64,000 nucleotides of DNA from Tunturiibacter empetritectus (GCF_014201375.1 NZ_JACHDZ010000001.1:1219206-1283205), one strand, 5' to 3'. Positions 19,601 to 27,413 are shown, counted from the first letter of the stretch. The notes: generated from the letters alone by a model not told the origin. Made by a program: numbers and translations.

Positions 19601-21817
19601 GGCACCGGCGGTGTGGAGACTCTCACCTTCCCGGGCGTCGTCAACCGCTACATCCGCCTGTTGGGCATCACCAGGGCTACGGCGTATGGCTACTCGCTCT
19701 TCGAGTTCCAGGTCTACGGCGCAGATGTGCCGGCGATCCTCACCCAGCCGGCCAGCCAAACAGTGAACAGCGGTAGTACCGCAACGTTCAGCGCCACGGT
19801 CGGCGGAGACGGCCCCTTCACCTCCCAATGGCTGAGAAATGGCGTCGCCATCCCGGGCGCCACAACAACCAGCTACACCACGCCTACCGTGATGTCGGCG
19901 GACAGCGGCAGCACCTTCGCCATCGCTGTCACAAACACCAGCGGCACCACCACCTCCACCGCGGCGATCCTGACCGTCAACTCCAGCGCGCCTACGGGCA
20001 CAAATCTGGCGCTCAATCAACCGGCCACCTCAAGCGGCAACGAGAACGCTGGCCTTGGGCCAACCAACGCAGTCGATGGCAATGCAACCACTCGCTGGTC
20101 GTCGGCCTTCGTGGATCCCTCGTGGCTGCAGGTCGACCTCGGTTCGCCGAAGACGATCGGGCAAGTCGTCATTCAATGGCAGAACGCCTACGGTAAGGCC
20201 TACCAGATTCAGGTCTCGAACGATCAACAAGCATGGACAACTGTCTATTCCGAATCGAACGGCACCGGTGGGGTGGAAAACATCACCTTCGCACCCGCAA
20301 GCGGACGCTACGTTCGCATATTCGGAACCACTCGCTCGTCACCGTACGGCTACTCCATCTATGAGTTTCAGGTCTACGGTGCTGGCAGTGCTCCAACCAT
20401 CACCACCGAGCCTGCCAACCAGACAGCCAACGTCGGCGGCACTGCCACCTTCACAGTCGTCGCCGGTGACACAGGCCCCTTCACTTATCAGTGGCTAAAG
20501 AACAACGCCCCTATAACGGGCGCCGTCTCCGCCAGCTACACCACTCCTGTTCTTGCCACGACCGACAACGGGAATCAGTACAGCGTCATCATTGGCAATA
20601 GCAGTGGAACGGTCAATTCAACACCGGCAACTCTTACTGTCAACAACTCCGGCTCGGGTTACACCATCTATCCCGGCTTCATCGGAGTCGACCTAAACAA
20701 CAACACCGGCGGAGTGTGGCCAGACAACCAGGTGTACGTCACTGTAATCGGAATCGACCCCAACACTGGCAAGTTCTCTTATCTGACTCCAGACGGCACA
20801 ATAGTCGACTTCACCCTCAACGACCGCTCCGCCACCGGTCACCTCACCAAGAACGGTCAGAGCTACGGCAACTACTCCTTCACCCTCGCCCAAAGCAAGC
20901 TGCTGAAGATTCCTACCTTCATCTCAGCCCGCGCGTACATCTCGCTCGGCCAACCTCTGTACGTTCAGGTCAACGGAGACGGCAACGGCAACGTCACCGG
21001 CTACGCCGGCCCTAACCCCCAGAATGCAACCGATCCCAACATCAGCACCAACTTCGACTGGTACGAATTCAACAACCAGAACGGTATATTCATCAACACC
21101 ACACAGGTCGATGAGTTCGGTCTGCCCTTGCTACTCGATGTCTGGGGTGCAGGTGGAACATTCCACCAGCAAGTCGGCATTACCGAATCCATCGCCCAAA
21201 TCGATAGTGAGTTCGCCAGCCAGGTACCAACTCAATTCCAGCCGCCCACGATGTCGAACCTTCGCATCCTCTCGCCGTCCAAGCTCTCCCTGGCTTCCGG
21301 CGGAGCAAACGCGAATTACTTCGACAGCTACATCGCTGGTTCCTGGAAGTCTTACAACACCACACCGCTCTCGATAACGCTCAATGGTCGAACATTTACA
21401 GGTACGTCTTCGGGATCGACACTCACGTTCACTGAGACCAACCCAACCTCATCTCACACTGGCGAAATCTTCGTTGTGCAACAGCCTTCGACACTAGATG
21501 TGCTCGAATGTGCAGGCACGATGGCCAGCGGTGTTCCGGGCACCACTCCACAGCTCCAGGATGAAAATGCCGTTCAACTGCAGTTGGAAAACCAAATATG
21601 CTCCGCGACCAACCGCGGCGTCCTTCTCACCCCAGCCAACTGGGCCAGCGTCTCGGCCTATTACAACGCGTCACCAGCCAACTTCTACTCGAAGTTTTGG
21701 CACAAACACTCAATTGGAGGGCTGGCATACGGCTTCTCTTACGACGACAACAATAACCAGAGCACCACAATCACCACACCAAAACCAGAACACCTGGCCT
21801 TCGGCATAGGGTGGTAG
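13694..21817 (+). CDS. giant secreted glycosidase: GH2-like plus four discoidin domains plus GH64-like
   Basis: 2707-residue exported protein. A long N-terminal stretch ends in a signal peptide near residues 46-68 (AMLLFLLVMLCPSLAGAQ). Order, rough residues: GH2-type sugar-binding, Ig-like and TIM-barrel domains (110-970; WYRLHFKVDPK, AGLFRNVFLYV, HPSILAWEEDNGGMN, FGMAQWYF); Ig-like repeats (980-1250); discoidin/F5-8C domain 1 (1252-1407); Lcl_C/DUF1566-like segment (1414-1532; GLTWTRT, MRLPTEPEAL); then Ig-like plus discoidin repeated three times (1535-2229); a last Ig-like domain; and a GH64 beta-1,3-glucanase-like domain (2320-2707; YPGFIGVDLNNNTG, TQVDEFGLPLLLD, FWHKHSIGGLAYGF). ATG 13694 has AAGGAG seven bases away; the frame is open from 13556. 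The GH2 and GH64 catalytic assignments are by motif only. It probably binds and cuts polysaccharide outside the cell. It lies in the oldest segment of the array. Confidence 0.85.
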   Translation: MSVFVSSLQNRSNTETPEVLVIVRQRRSEPVGMEPLVPRTLKGGRMQAVAAMLLFLLVMLCPSLAGAQQVETTLPLSQRFTINLAAGVPEYIGDAASASNAPQSQWWFENTKNSTAYSTTSFVESSDPAWRQVGLPYDANILRTFLNQDSGGGQGSLTGQENWYRLHFKVDPKYSGQKFLLNLEGTHTGVQVFINGTLLHGISAVAADAQATHVVGFVPVVVDLTPYLHTDGVTDNVIAVDVSRGDAWFEQPNFSGAFRFGQAMAGLFRNVFLYVTNPVHIPLNVYSNQKTWGTYVGTVSEVPAAEGTATAASAVVEVQTNVVNETASTQQVTLTTQIVDASGNVVVTAPPITQSVSPMTSNTFPSTPAPMFDQMITVTNPTLWYPNNSIYGKPYMYKVYHIVSVNGVVVDSFQSPLGIRTITWDVNFPYFNGHAMYLWGGASRYDYPALGSSVPDEQWWRDMAQIAAQGGNIWRPGHSTSSEEMVEAADAYGIMIDQPSGDGEGYWNASSNPTADDLQLKQEVHRDMIVRDRSHPSILAWEEDNGGMNQTLANELATIETSWDNINPRVQSDRTYSPSYAYMGECDGAGCEAGIKGQNPNNPAFGAEYWDNMGTGRGTQTGTGANTVYAYDYELAFAAPYLDDWRQGKEANAFGMAQWYFADTPGEDSLWAEFQNQPAMVHLVRSLGYSSVDQNRFPRLLYYIYQANWVPYSIKPVVHLAHHWNRAYEYTPGTPIQENAFSNCPSVRLLINGVAKDPVTGAALADQVPNPWNINSHADLSQSSTVIPGQVHWMVNWAPGTVTAECLDSNGNVVPGVTYTVETAGAENKIVLSVVPEVVKPDGTSFQWTSNGSDAAFVQAEVQDANGNLVPTADDNVTFTVTGPATYMGGTQQLVADPSWTNYYQDAFSKAHSTDIGNLPYGFFHAPGDPELNFDGGLQKIALRSTFTPGTVTVTATAPGLASSSVQLTSVTPPAPPQSQPPAIIVPPVDTKVTVGFPATFTVAASGSGTLSYQWSVAGSEVEGATGPTFTTPATTLAQSGESVTVTISSNFGQVTSIPVTLTVDQAAAVAITAQPAAQTAVVGQSATFTVGATGSPQINYQWFQNGVQVASGPQPSYTTPILTTVGTASIYVIVSNPLGQLQSSTVTLTVNAPAPVSITTSPASQIVAANQPVQFTAVVAGSAPYTYQWQFTPKGGNATILLSNTQSSNIITYTIPAMSAANVGAFTVTVNNAANAPVRSAAAQLTLAPPGINLALDKLATSSSSQNACNDATTTPPLSGAGCLGAENAVDGNLNTRWGSATAGAAPTPPVTGVDPSWLQVDLGSVQAFNTVIINWENAYAAQYQIQYTNQDPSTNPTWNVAFTNNAGAGGTETLNFPTVQARYVRMFGTLRGGNYGYSIYEFQVYNVAQCGGPNERYTINTTNPNLVLDNLLGLTWTRTIQTDNTIGSQFTGVIAAAYCKSINMRLPTEPEALGISGNNNASCAFPGTWSTWTSTVDPNDASETAIVNFDGSATENVTNNFPGATLCTVGTSAAQAPVIQTQPQPTTVNVGQQATFTVVASGTPAPTYQWLSNGNPITGATGAVYITPPTVATDNGTSFSVVVSNGSGTVPSNAAVLTVTNNSGGGGTGNPPPPPPPTCGNATACTGNGNGPAPVGSNLALKMTATSSGDESGSFPPTNGVDGNFNTRWSSAFEDNEWFQVDLGSIQPIGQVLIRWQSAYGTSYLIQTSTDGQTWATAFQQKNGQGGIDNLTFPTVNARYVRMQGQTRSSQYGYSFWEFEVYGPLAPTIVTQPVDQTVVSGATAQFTVVAGGTGPFTFQWLLNGANIPGATSATYTTPALSVADSGSLFSVVVSNGAASTPSSNALLTVNPPPQNAAAGIANLALGKPATSSGNENAGLGPLNAVDGDLTTRWSSAFTDNQWLEVDLGSPMTINKVVLYWEASYGKAYNIQVSNNEQTWTTVATQNAGTGGVETLTFPGVVNRYIRLLGITRATAYGYSLFEFQVYGADVPAILTQPASQTVNSGSTATFSATVGGDGPFTSQWLRNGVAIPGATTTSYTTPTVMSADSGSTFAIAVTNTSGTTTSTAAILTVNSSAPTGTNLALNQPATSSGNENAGLGPTNAVDGNATTRWSSAFVDPSWLQVDLGSPKTIGQVVIQWQNAYGKAYQIQVSNDQQAWTTVYSESNGTGGVENITFAPASGRYVRIFGTTRSSPYGYSIYEFQVYGAGSAPTITTEPANQTANVGGTATFTVVAGDTGPFTYQWLKNNAPITGAVSASYTTPVLATTDNGNQYSVIIGNSSGTVNSTPATLTVNNSGSGYTIYPGFIGVDLNNNTGGVWPDNQVYVTVIGIDPNTGKFSYLTPDGTIVDFTLNDRSATGHLTKNGQSYGNYSFTLAQSKLLKIPTFISARAYISLGQPLYVQVNGDGNGNVTGYAGPNPQNATDPNISTNFDWYEFNNQNGIFINTTQVDEFGLPLLLDVWGAGGTFHQQVGITESIAQIDSEFASQVPTQFQPPTMSNLRILSPSKLSLASGGANANYFDSYIAGSWKSYNTTPLSITLNGRTFTGTSSGSTLTFTETNPTSSHTGEIFVVQQPSTLDVLECAGTMASGVPGTTPQLQDENAVQLQLENQICSATNRGVLLTPANWASVSAYYNASPANFYSKFWHKHSIGGLAYGFSYDDNNNQSTTITTPKPEHLAFGIGW

Positions 21818-22018
21818 GAAATGTGACGAAGTAGCGTTGTGCCTTCGCAAGCTGCGGATGCGCATTTTCTGAACATATATCAAAGCGAAAGCGAACGCGA
21901 AACTGCCTTCGGTTCTGCAGTTTATGGGCTTCGCCAACGATTAGTACTGGTCTCGGCTTGTAGTTTGGTTACTGCTCGCTGGAGGAAGATTGGCGGAGTC
22001 ACACAGGCTTTGTGTGGG

Positions 22019-22903
22019 TCAACTCTTGCCATCTCCATGGGAACGCGGAGCGCGCTTCACCGAGAACTTAGCGTTGTCAAGGCGATGTGCCAAGGGAGGA
22101 AAGGCAGGCGTTGGCCCCGTCCAGAGCAGAGCATCCACAGTGGCGAAGAGCGGAAGATCAGTTCGAAGCGTAGCAAGGTCTCGGAAGAGAAAGGCCAGAT
22201 CGCGCTTACTGTTGAAGACTTCGGAGAGGCTCTTCAGATTGGAGATGCTCACGTGCCAATCCTGTGCGTTAGGTGGGATGGCTTCCAGTCTGCCAAAATG
22301 CGATAGAACGGCTGAAGCAGACTTCGCACCCCATCCTGGCAGTCCCGGATAGCCGTCTGCTGCGTCACCAACCAAGGCGAGGTAGTCTGGAATGGAGCCT
22401 GGTCTGACTCCGAACTTCTGTATGACGCCCTGTTCGTCACGCTCGAGACGCCGGCGCCGGTCGAGTTGCACAACCCGCGTTCCCTGAACGCACTGAGCAA
22501 GATCTTTATCCGGGGTGCTGATGACGACACGCTCAATTCGAGTGTCCTCTCGTGCGAGGAAAGCTGCCGATGCCAGCGCGTCGTCTGCCTCGTACTCCTC
22601 CATCGCCCACACCACTACTCCGAGTGCGCGAAGCGTCTCTTCCAGCAATGGGAACTGGGCTAGCAGCTCGGGGTCCACGCCCTGCCCGGTCTTATATCCA
22701 GGCCACATTCGGTTGCGGAAGGATTCAATCACATGGTCGGTCGCAACCCCGATGTACGTCTTACCCACCTGCATCATTCCTAAAAGTGAACCGAGGACGC
22801 CGCGCACTGCAGCCACCTCGCGGCCTTCGCTGTCTTTAGCGGATGGCAGGGCGTAAAAATGTCTGAAGAGTTCGTAGGTTCCATCAATCAGGTGCACTTC
22901 CAT
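22019..22903 (-). CDS. stand-alone 5'-3' exonuclease (PolA N-domain/FEN type)
   Basis: 294-residue nuclease related to the N-terminal 5'-nuclease domain of DNA polymerase I, acting on flaps or RNA primers. Metal-site motifs are visible in order: HLIDGTYELFR, RNRMWPGYK, EEYEADDALA, VVISTPDKDLAQCV, and the helix-hairpin-helix region LALVGDAADGYPGLPGWGAKSA. No polymerase domain follows. The frame opens at a GTG at 22939, but the ATG at 22903 has an AGGGGG ribosome site and places the IDG motif near the N-terminus as in the family. It is convergent with the glycosidase gene. Core-like in character, so its presence in the array may mean that host DNA was captured. Confidence 0.85.
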   Translation of the reverse strand: MEVHLIDGTYELFRHFYALPSAKDSEGREVAAVRGVLGSLLGMMQVGKTYIGVATDHVIESFRNRMWPGYKTGQGVDPELLAQFPLLEETLRALGVVVWAMEEYEADDALASAAFLAREDTRIERVVISTPDKDLAQCVQGTRVVQLDRRRRLERDEQGVIQKFGVRPGSIPDYLALVGDAADGYPGLPGWGAKSASAVLSHFGRLEAIPPNAQDWHVSISNLKSLSEVFNSKRDLAFLFRDLATLRTDLPLFATVDALLWTGPTPAFPPLAHRLDNAKFSVKRAPRSHGDGKS

Positions 22904-23056
22904 AACGCCCCCTGAGTTCCGAAGTACACAGTTCAGCACGCAGTAGTCGGTGACTGCATTGGCGATTTGGCAATAGCCTAAAGTGGCTATGAAGCCCCAT
23001 CATAATTCCTGGGTGCCAGTTCGCATATTTCAGTGAGAGTTCCAAAGGAGTTCATT

Positions 23057-23437
23057 ATGGCGCGCCAAGTTGTCTTTACCTCTAAGGTGGCAAAGCCGTA
23101 ACCGACGTATAGCCAAGCTGTCAAGGCAGCAGGTCTCGTCTTCGTTTCTGGCACAGCGCCAATAGAGCCCGAGACGGGTGAGATCAAGGGGACCACCGTT
23201 CAAGAGCAGACAAAGCAATGTCTGACCAATATCGCCGCCATTTTAGAAGCGGCTGGAACATCAATGGAAAAGATCGCCAGTGCTACGGTCATTCTGGCGG
23301 ACGAGGATGATTTTGCGGGCATGAACGAGGAGTGGATGCGATGGTTTCCCTCGAATCCACCGGCACGCCAAGGTGCCAAGCTTCCGGCACGCATTCCGGG
23401 CCTCAAGGTTTCAATCGCCGTCATCGCTGAGGCTTAA
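23057..23437 (+). pseudogene. RidA/YjgF-family deaminase gene with in-frame stop
   Basis: The start (AAGGAG at 23044-23049, ATG 23057) is followed by MARQVVFTSKVAKP and then TAA at 23099-23101. The same frame then continues uninterrupted for 112 codons as a typical RidA protein: YSQAVKAAGLVFVSGT, ETGEIKG, QTKQCLTNIAAILEAAG, KIASATVIL, ARQGAKLP. The stop falls just before the conserved YSQA motif. This is a nonsense mutation (or a sequencing error) in an otherwise intact imine/enamine deaminase gene of about 126 residues. An internal restart would lack the first strand of the fold. Confidence 0.85.
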
Positions 23438-23669
23438 GAGCCCTCGAACTTGTCCAAACACATACACAACATTCTTGCGTTAGCTCAGTCAGCTTCAACC
23501 GCGCAGCCACCTATGGAGGATGCTTGCCAGTCTTTGTGCTGATCTACCGGTTATCCCTGGCTAGGAACTGGCAACATCAAATGGAACCGCCGCCTCCATA
23601 CGCGCGTACAACCGATACAAGCCCGGGAACCCAAGGAAAAAATGCGATGATGCGTGACGAGGGGGAAGC

Positions 23670-26102
23670 GTGAACGCCGATATACGACTCGCTTTACGAC
23701 AGTTGAAAAAGGCGCCTGGATTCGCTCTAACTGCCGTGGCCACACTGGCACTCGCCATTGGCGCCAATGCAATCGTATTCAGCGTACTCAATGCCTTGAT
23801 TTTGCGGCCGCTCAACGTGCCGCACGCTGAGACGCTGTTCATGCTGGAACGCGCCTACGGGTCAGATTCATCTCCGTCGGAGTCCTATCCGGATTACCGC
23901 GATCTGCGTGACAGAAATCGCAGCTTCGACTCGCTGGTGCTATACAACATCATGGGTGGCGTTGGGCTCGATACCGGCCACGGAAATCCCTCCGTAGTCT
24001 GGCCCTATACCGTAAGTGGCAATTACTTCGATGCCCTCGGCATCCAGCCCTATCTTGGCCGGTTTATCCATGCTTCTGAAGAACATGGGCCGAACAGCGT
24101 GCCCGAGATTGTTCTGAGCTATGCGCTCTGGCACAGCAGCTTTAACGGGGATCCTGCTGCAGTGGGCCGCACTGTTCAGATCAACAAGCATCCCTTCACC
24201 ATCATCGGCGTTGCACCGCCGGGCTTCCGCGGCACCGAACTCTTCTTCGCGCCCGATCTCTGGGCTCCCATCGTCGATTCGCCCCAAATTACTGATTGGT
24301 TTTCGCTCGAAGAGCGTGGCAACCATAGCGCCTGGGCGATAGGACACCTCAAGCCTGGAGTAACGCCAGCCGAAGCTACTGCGGACTTGAACACCATCGC
24401 AAATTCGCTCGCGAAAACCTATCCCAAATCCGATGATGGCATCAAATTCTCCTTGTCCCGCCCCGGACTCGCCGGGAATACCCTCGGCCGGCCCACGCGC
24501 GCTTTTATGTTCGGACTCATGCTCCTCGCAGGTCTTATCCTGCTTGCCGCATGCGCCAATCTTGGTAGCCTGTTCGCCGCGCGCGCCGCGGATCGCTCAC
24601 GCGAAATCGCAGTCCGCATGGCTCTGGGATCGCGCCGTAAGTTCATCTTCCGCCAGCTCATCACGGAAGGCATTTTGGTCTCTCTGGCCGGAGGTATTTG
24701 TGGCACGGCTGGAGCCGTAGTCATCCTGCGCGCTCTCAGCACATGGCGGCCGATTCCGAATATCCCGATCAACATACCGGTAAATCCGGATGTGAATACC
24801 TACGCTCTGGCCTTCCTGCTGGCTGTCTTCAGTGGCTTGTTCTTTGGCCTGGTCCCTATCCGCCAGATTCTTCGCTCCGATCCCTGGCAGATCATCCGCT
24901 CCGGGTCCACAAGCCTCGGCGGCTCACGCCGCTTTACACTGCGCGACGTTCTGTTGGGTTTACAGATCGCCATTTGCGCTGTCCTGGTCACCGCTTCGCT
25001 TGTCGCCGTGCGTGGCCTGGCTCGTTCACTGCAAAGCAACTACGGTATTCAGCCTAAGAACGTGATGCTGGTAAAGACCGATCTGAAGATGGCTGGATAT
25101 GATGCCGACAAGCGCGTGCCGATGCAGAAACGCATGCTCGATGCAGCCGCCGCGATCCCCGGTGTAGACTCTGTCGGATATGCCAATCGTCTTCCGCTCA
25201 GCATCGGCGGAGGAGATTCCGACGTGTACACCGACGCCACCACCGATTTTCGCCCGACGAACGCTGCAGCTGATGCCCAGAACTTCAGTGTTTCGCCCGA
25301 CTATTTCCGTGCCGCCGGAACTGCTCTCCTCGTCGGCAGAGCCTTAACCATGCACGACGATGACAAGGCTCCCATTGTGGCCGTCGTAAATCGCGAATTT
25401 GCCCGCAAGGTCTTCGGGTCCGTGGACAAAGCAGTAGGTAGCCACTTCAAGTTCTGGAGCGGCGATCGTGCGGAAGTGGTAGGCGTGGTGGAAGACGGCA
25501 AATATCAAACCTTGACCGAAGATCCAAAGCCGGCCATGTTCTTTTCCTTCCTCCAACATCCTGCGAGCGACACTTGGCTCGTGGTTCGCTCGCAGCGTGA
25601 CCCGAAAGAGCTCGCCGCAGCACTGCAACACTCGATGCGCAGTCTCGATCCAGCTCTACCACTTGAGATAACAACCTGGCACAGCGAACTGGATTCCGCA
25701 CTCTTCGCATCTCGCGTAGCCACCGTTTCTCTCGGCGCGCTTGGCCTGCTGGGCGCGATGCTTGCCATCACTGGCATCTTCGGCATGGCCGCTTATACCG
25801 TCAGCAAACGCCTCCGCGAACTCGGTATCCGCATAGCTCTCGGAGCTGGTCAACACGAACTGCTTGGTGCAGCGCTCGGACGTACTTTCCGGTTGCTTGC
25901 CATTGGATCGATATCTGGCATGATCCTCGGTGTCCTGGCAACCCGTGTCCTTTCGTCCATCGTGTATCAGGCCACGCCGAAAGATCCGGTCATTCTCGGC
26001 GGTGTCATTCTCACCATGCTTTGCGTAGGTCTCGTAGCCGCCTTGGTTCCCGCCCGGCGTGCGCTCGCTGTCGACCCGATGATCCTGCTGCGCGAAGAAT
26101 GA
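23670..26102 (+). CDS. ADOP-type orphan ABC permease (MacB/FtsX-like)
   Basis: 810-residue inner-membrane protein with duplicated MacB_PCD plus FtsX halves, as in the acidobacterial duplicated orphan permease group. N-terminus DIRLALRQLKKAPGFALTAVATLALAIGANA; the first FtsX block near residues 270-410 (LAACANLGSLFAARAADRSREIAVRMALGSRR) and the second near 680-800 (LGALGLLGAMLAITGIFGMAAYTVSKRLRELGIRIALGA, PARRALAVDPMILLREE). Periplasmic domains lie between. No ATP-binding protein is adjacent, as usual for this group. Start GTG 23670 has a GAGGGGGA site. Substrate unknown. The integrase relic begins only 25 bp after its stop. Confidence 0.92.
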   Translation: MNADIRLALRQLKKAPGFALTAVATLALAIGANAIVFSVLNALILRPLNVPHAETLFMLERAYGSDSSPSESYPDYRDLRDRNRSFDSLVLYNIMGGVGLDTGHGNPSVVWPYTVSGNYFDALGIQPYLGRFIHASEEHGPNSVPEIVLSYALWHSSFNGDPAAVGRTVQINKHPFTIIGVAPPGFRGTELFFAPDLWAPIVDSPQITDWFSLEERGNHSAWAIGHLKPGVTPAEATADLNTIANSLAKTYPKSDDGIKFSLSRPGLAGNTLGRPTRAFMFGLMLLAGLILLAACANLGSLFAARAADRSREIAVRMALGSRRKFIFRQLITEGILVSLAGGICGTAGAVVILRALSTWRPIPNIPINIPVNPDVNTYALAFLLAVFSGLFFGLVPIRQILRSDPWQIIRSGSTSLGGSRRFTLRDVLLGLQIAICAVLVTASLVAVRGLARSLQSNYGIQPKNVMLVKTDLKMAGYDADKRVPMQKRMLDAAAAIPGVDSVGYANRLPLSIGGGDSDVYTDATTDFRPTNAAADAQNFSVSPDYFRAAGTALLVGRALTMHDDDKAPIVAVVNREFARKVFGSVDKAVGSHFKFWSGDRAEVVGVVEDGKYQTLTEDPKPAMFFSFLQHPASDTWLVVRSQRDPKELAAALQHSMRSLDPALPLEITTWHSELDSALFASRVATVSLGALGLLGAMLAITGIFGMAAYTVSKRLRELGIRIALGAGQHELLGAALGRTFRLLAIGSISGMILGVLATRVLSSIVYQATPKDPVILGGVILTMLCVGLVAALVPARRALAVDPMILLREE

Positions 26103-26126
26103 GTTGAAGCAAAACAACTCACAGGG

Positions 26127-26392
26127 AAGAGTGGCTCAACGCCCGATGCCTTCATGTTCCCAAACGCTGGTGGAGGGTTCATGGACGCGACCAACTACCG
26201 CAACCGGTCTTACAGCCTCTCGCGGATTCTTTGGATATCCCGAAGCTGAACTTCCAGGTGATCCGGCGGACAATCGCCACCAGGGCACAGGGGTTAGGTT
26301 CAGTGAAGGACATTCAATCGCACCTGCGGCACTCGCGAGCGAACACCACCGCGAACGAGTACAAGCAAGAGCTCCCTGAGAGCGTGCTATGA
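26127..26392 (+). pseudogene. relic of a tyrosine recombinase (integrase), C-terminal part, frameshifted
   Basis: Two reading frames joined end to end recreate an integrase C-terminus. The first gives STPDAFMFPNAGGGFMDATNYRN and the second VLQPLADSLDIPKLNFQ. It continues with VIRRTIATRAQ, VKDIQSHLRHSRANTTANEY (catalytic H/R/Y region) and ends KQELPESVL before TGA at 26390. One base is missing where the frames meet, near 26195, and the N-terminal catalytic part is absent. It lies 143 bp inside att copy 2, so it was probably the integrase of the outer segment. Confidence 0.8.
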
Positions 26393-26457
26393 AATGCTCA
26401 CCGCAACGAAGACTCCGCAGCAGATCATATAGGTTTGCGGCGGGAAAAACCGGCGCA

Positions 26458-26500
26458 ATTGGTGCCAGTCTTTAAAACTTTGGCACCAAATGGCACCAAA
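26458..26500. repeat. short repeats TGGCACCAAA near att copy 2
   Basis: Two adjacent direct copies of TGGCACCAAA at 26481-26490 and 26491-26500, with an inverted copy ATTGGTGCCA at 26458-26467. Their place between the integrase relic and att copy 2 suggests old arm-type recombinase sites, which is inference. Confidence 0.45.
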
Positions 26501-26535
26501 TCGATATGCCGTGTCTTTGTAAGTTGTTGATTTGA

Positions 26536-26582
26536 TGGTGGGCACAGCAGGATTCGAACCTACGACTTCCACCGTGTGAAGG
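26536..26582 (-). repeat. attachment-site copy 2: tRNA-Val 3' half
   Basis: 47-bp identity to the tRNA-Val at 38569, from the CCA end into the anticodon stem, with U at position 50 as in the intact tRNA. The sequence just to its left (AAGTTGTTGAT) is also shared with the flank of the intact tRNA (38553-38563), so the right ends of the two elements are related beyond the tRNA part. Confidence 0.88.
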
Positions 26583-26734
26583 CTCAATCTAAGCGTAACT
26601 TATTGATTATAGGAGCACCGATGGCTCGGTTAAGCATCCTAAGTCACCCTTAGTCAAACACATCGTACCGTTGCGTACCGTCGACACATTGCAGAAAGAC
26701 TCCCTCAAATGCCAAACAGCCTCAACACCAACCC

Positions 26735-26938
26735 ATGTCTAAGAAATCGCCCTGTTCTCTCTTGCGCGTTATTCAGTTCATCGCCAATCTCGGAAACTCC
26801 GAAGCCCTTGCTTTAGCCCTTCACTTGAGCGACGAAACGAGTGAGCAGTATTATCCAAAGCTTGTCTGTAGCGAAATCGAATTGGGTTCGAATACGTTCC
26901 GCTTCGAAATCGCTCAGCGCGAGGATAAAAGCAAATAA
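26735..26938 (+). CDS. short hypothetical frame in the middle array segment
   Basis: 67-codon frame (MSKKSPCSLLRVIQF start, ending EIAQREDKSK) with no recognised domain, no clear ribosome site and no partner. Middle-segment DNA otherwise looks like debris. It may be a remnant of a longer gene or may not be coding. Confidence 0.2.
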   Translation: MSKKSPCSLLRVIQFIANLGNSEALALALHLSDETSEQYYPKLVCSEIELGSNTFRFEIAQREDKSK

Positions 26939-27147
26939 AACGACTACAAATGCTAGAAGGAAATGATCGAAAAATATGAAAACTATTTTCGAGACAATAC
27001 TGTCAAAAACTCCTCACAAAAGTGTCTAAGTTGGCGTATCCATCAGATTATTCTGCGTCACCGGACGGCGTTGAATATTAGGTGTCCGGGTCGACTCCAA
27101 GCGGCCCGGCACTGCACAACTACTTGGAGAAACCTTGGAGAAATATG

Positions 27148-27370
27148 ATTGACAAAGACGCAGTCAAGCTCGCCGCCGACCCTTCCATTTACCAGCACTA
27201 CCTCCCAAATCTCTCTCAGAGCGGACCGCAACGAAACGCTACCTGTCCCTTTCACAATGACTCTCACCCGTGCAGTCTCTGCTGATAAGCGGGACGCAAG
27301 CGGGAAACAGTTCGACATGCTGATGGGAGACAGCGATTCAGTACCGTCAAGCGTACCGTCAGCGGCTTAG
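27148..27370 (+). pseudogene. relic of a CHC2 zinc-finger primase N-terminus
   Basis: The frame from ATG 27148 reads AVKLAADPSIYQHYLPNL, then NATCPFHNDSHP, the start of the CHC2 zinc finger of DnaG-like primases (C-P-F-H-x-D-x-x-P). It soon ends at a stop. In another frame the sequence continues as AVSADKRDASGKQFDMLM to 27370, suggesting one frameshift. The zinc knuckle is incomplete and no TOPRIM part follows. Probably the last remains of a satellite or plasmid replication gene in the middle segment. Confidence 0.5.
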
Positions 27371-27413
27371 CCAATTCTAGGCTGTGTGTAAGGTCTTCAT
27401 TTTGGGTGGTTTA

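Noticed and set aside
26536-26582. Extra tRNA-Val genes at att copies 1 to 3
   Set aside because: Only the 3' half is present; the D arm, 5' acceptor strand and most of the anticodon arm are missing.
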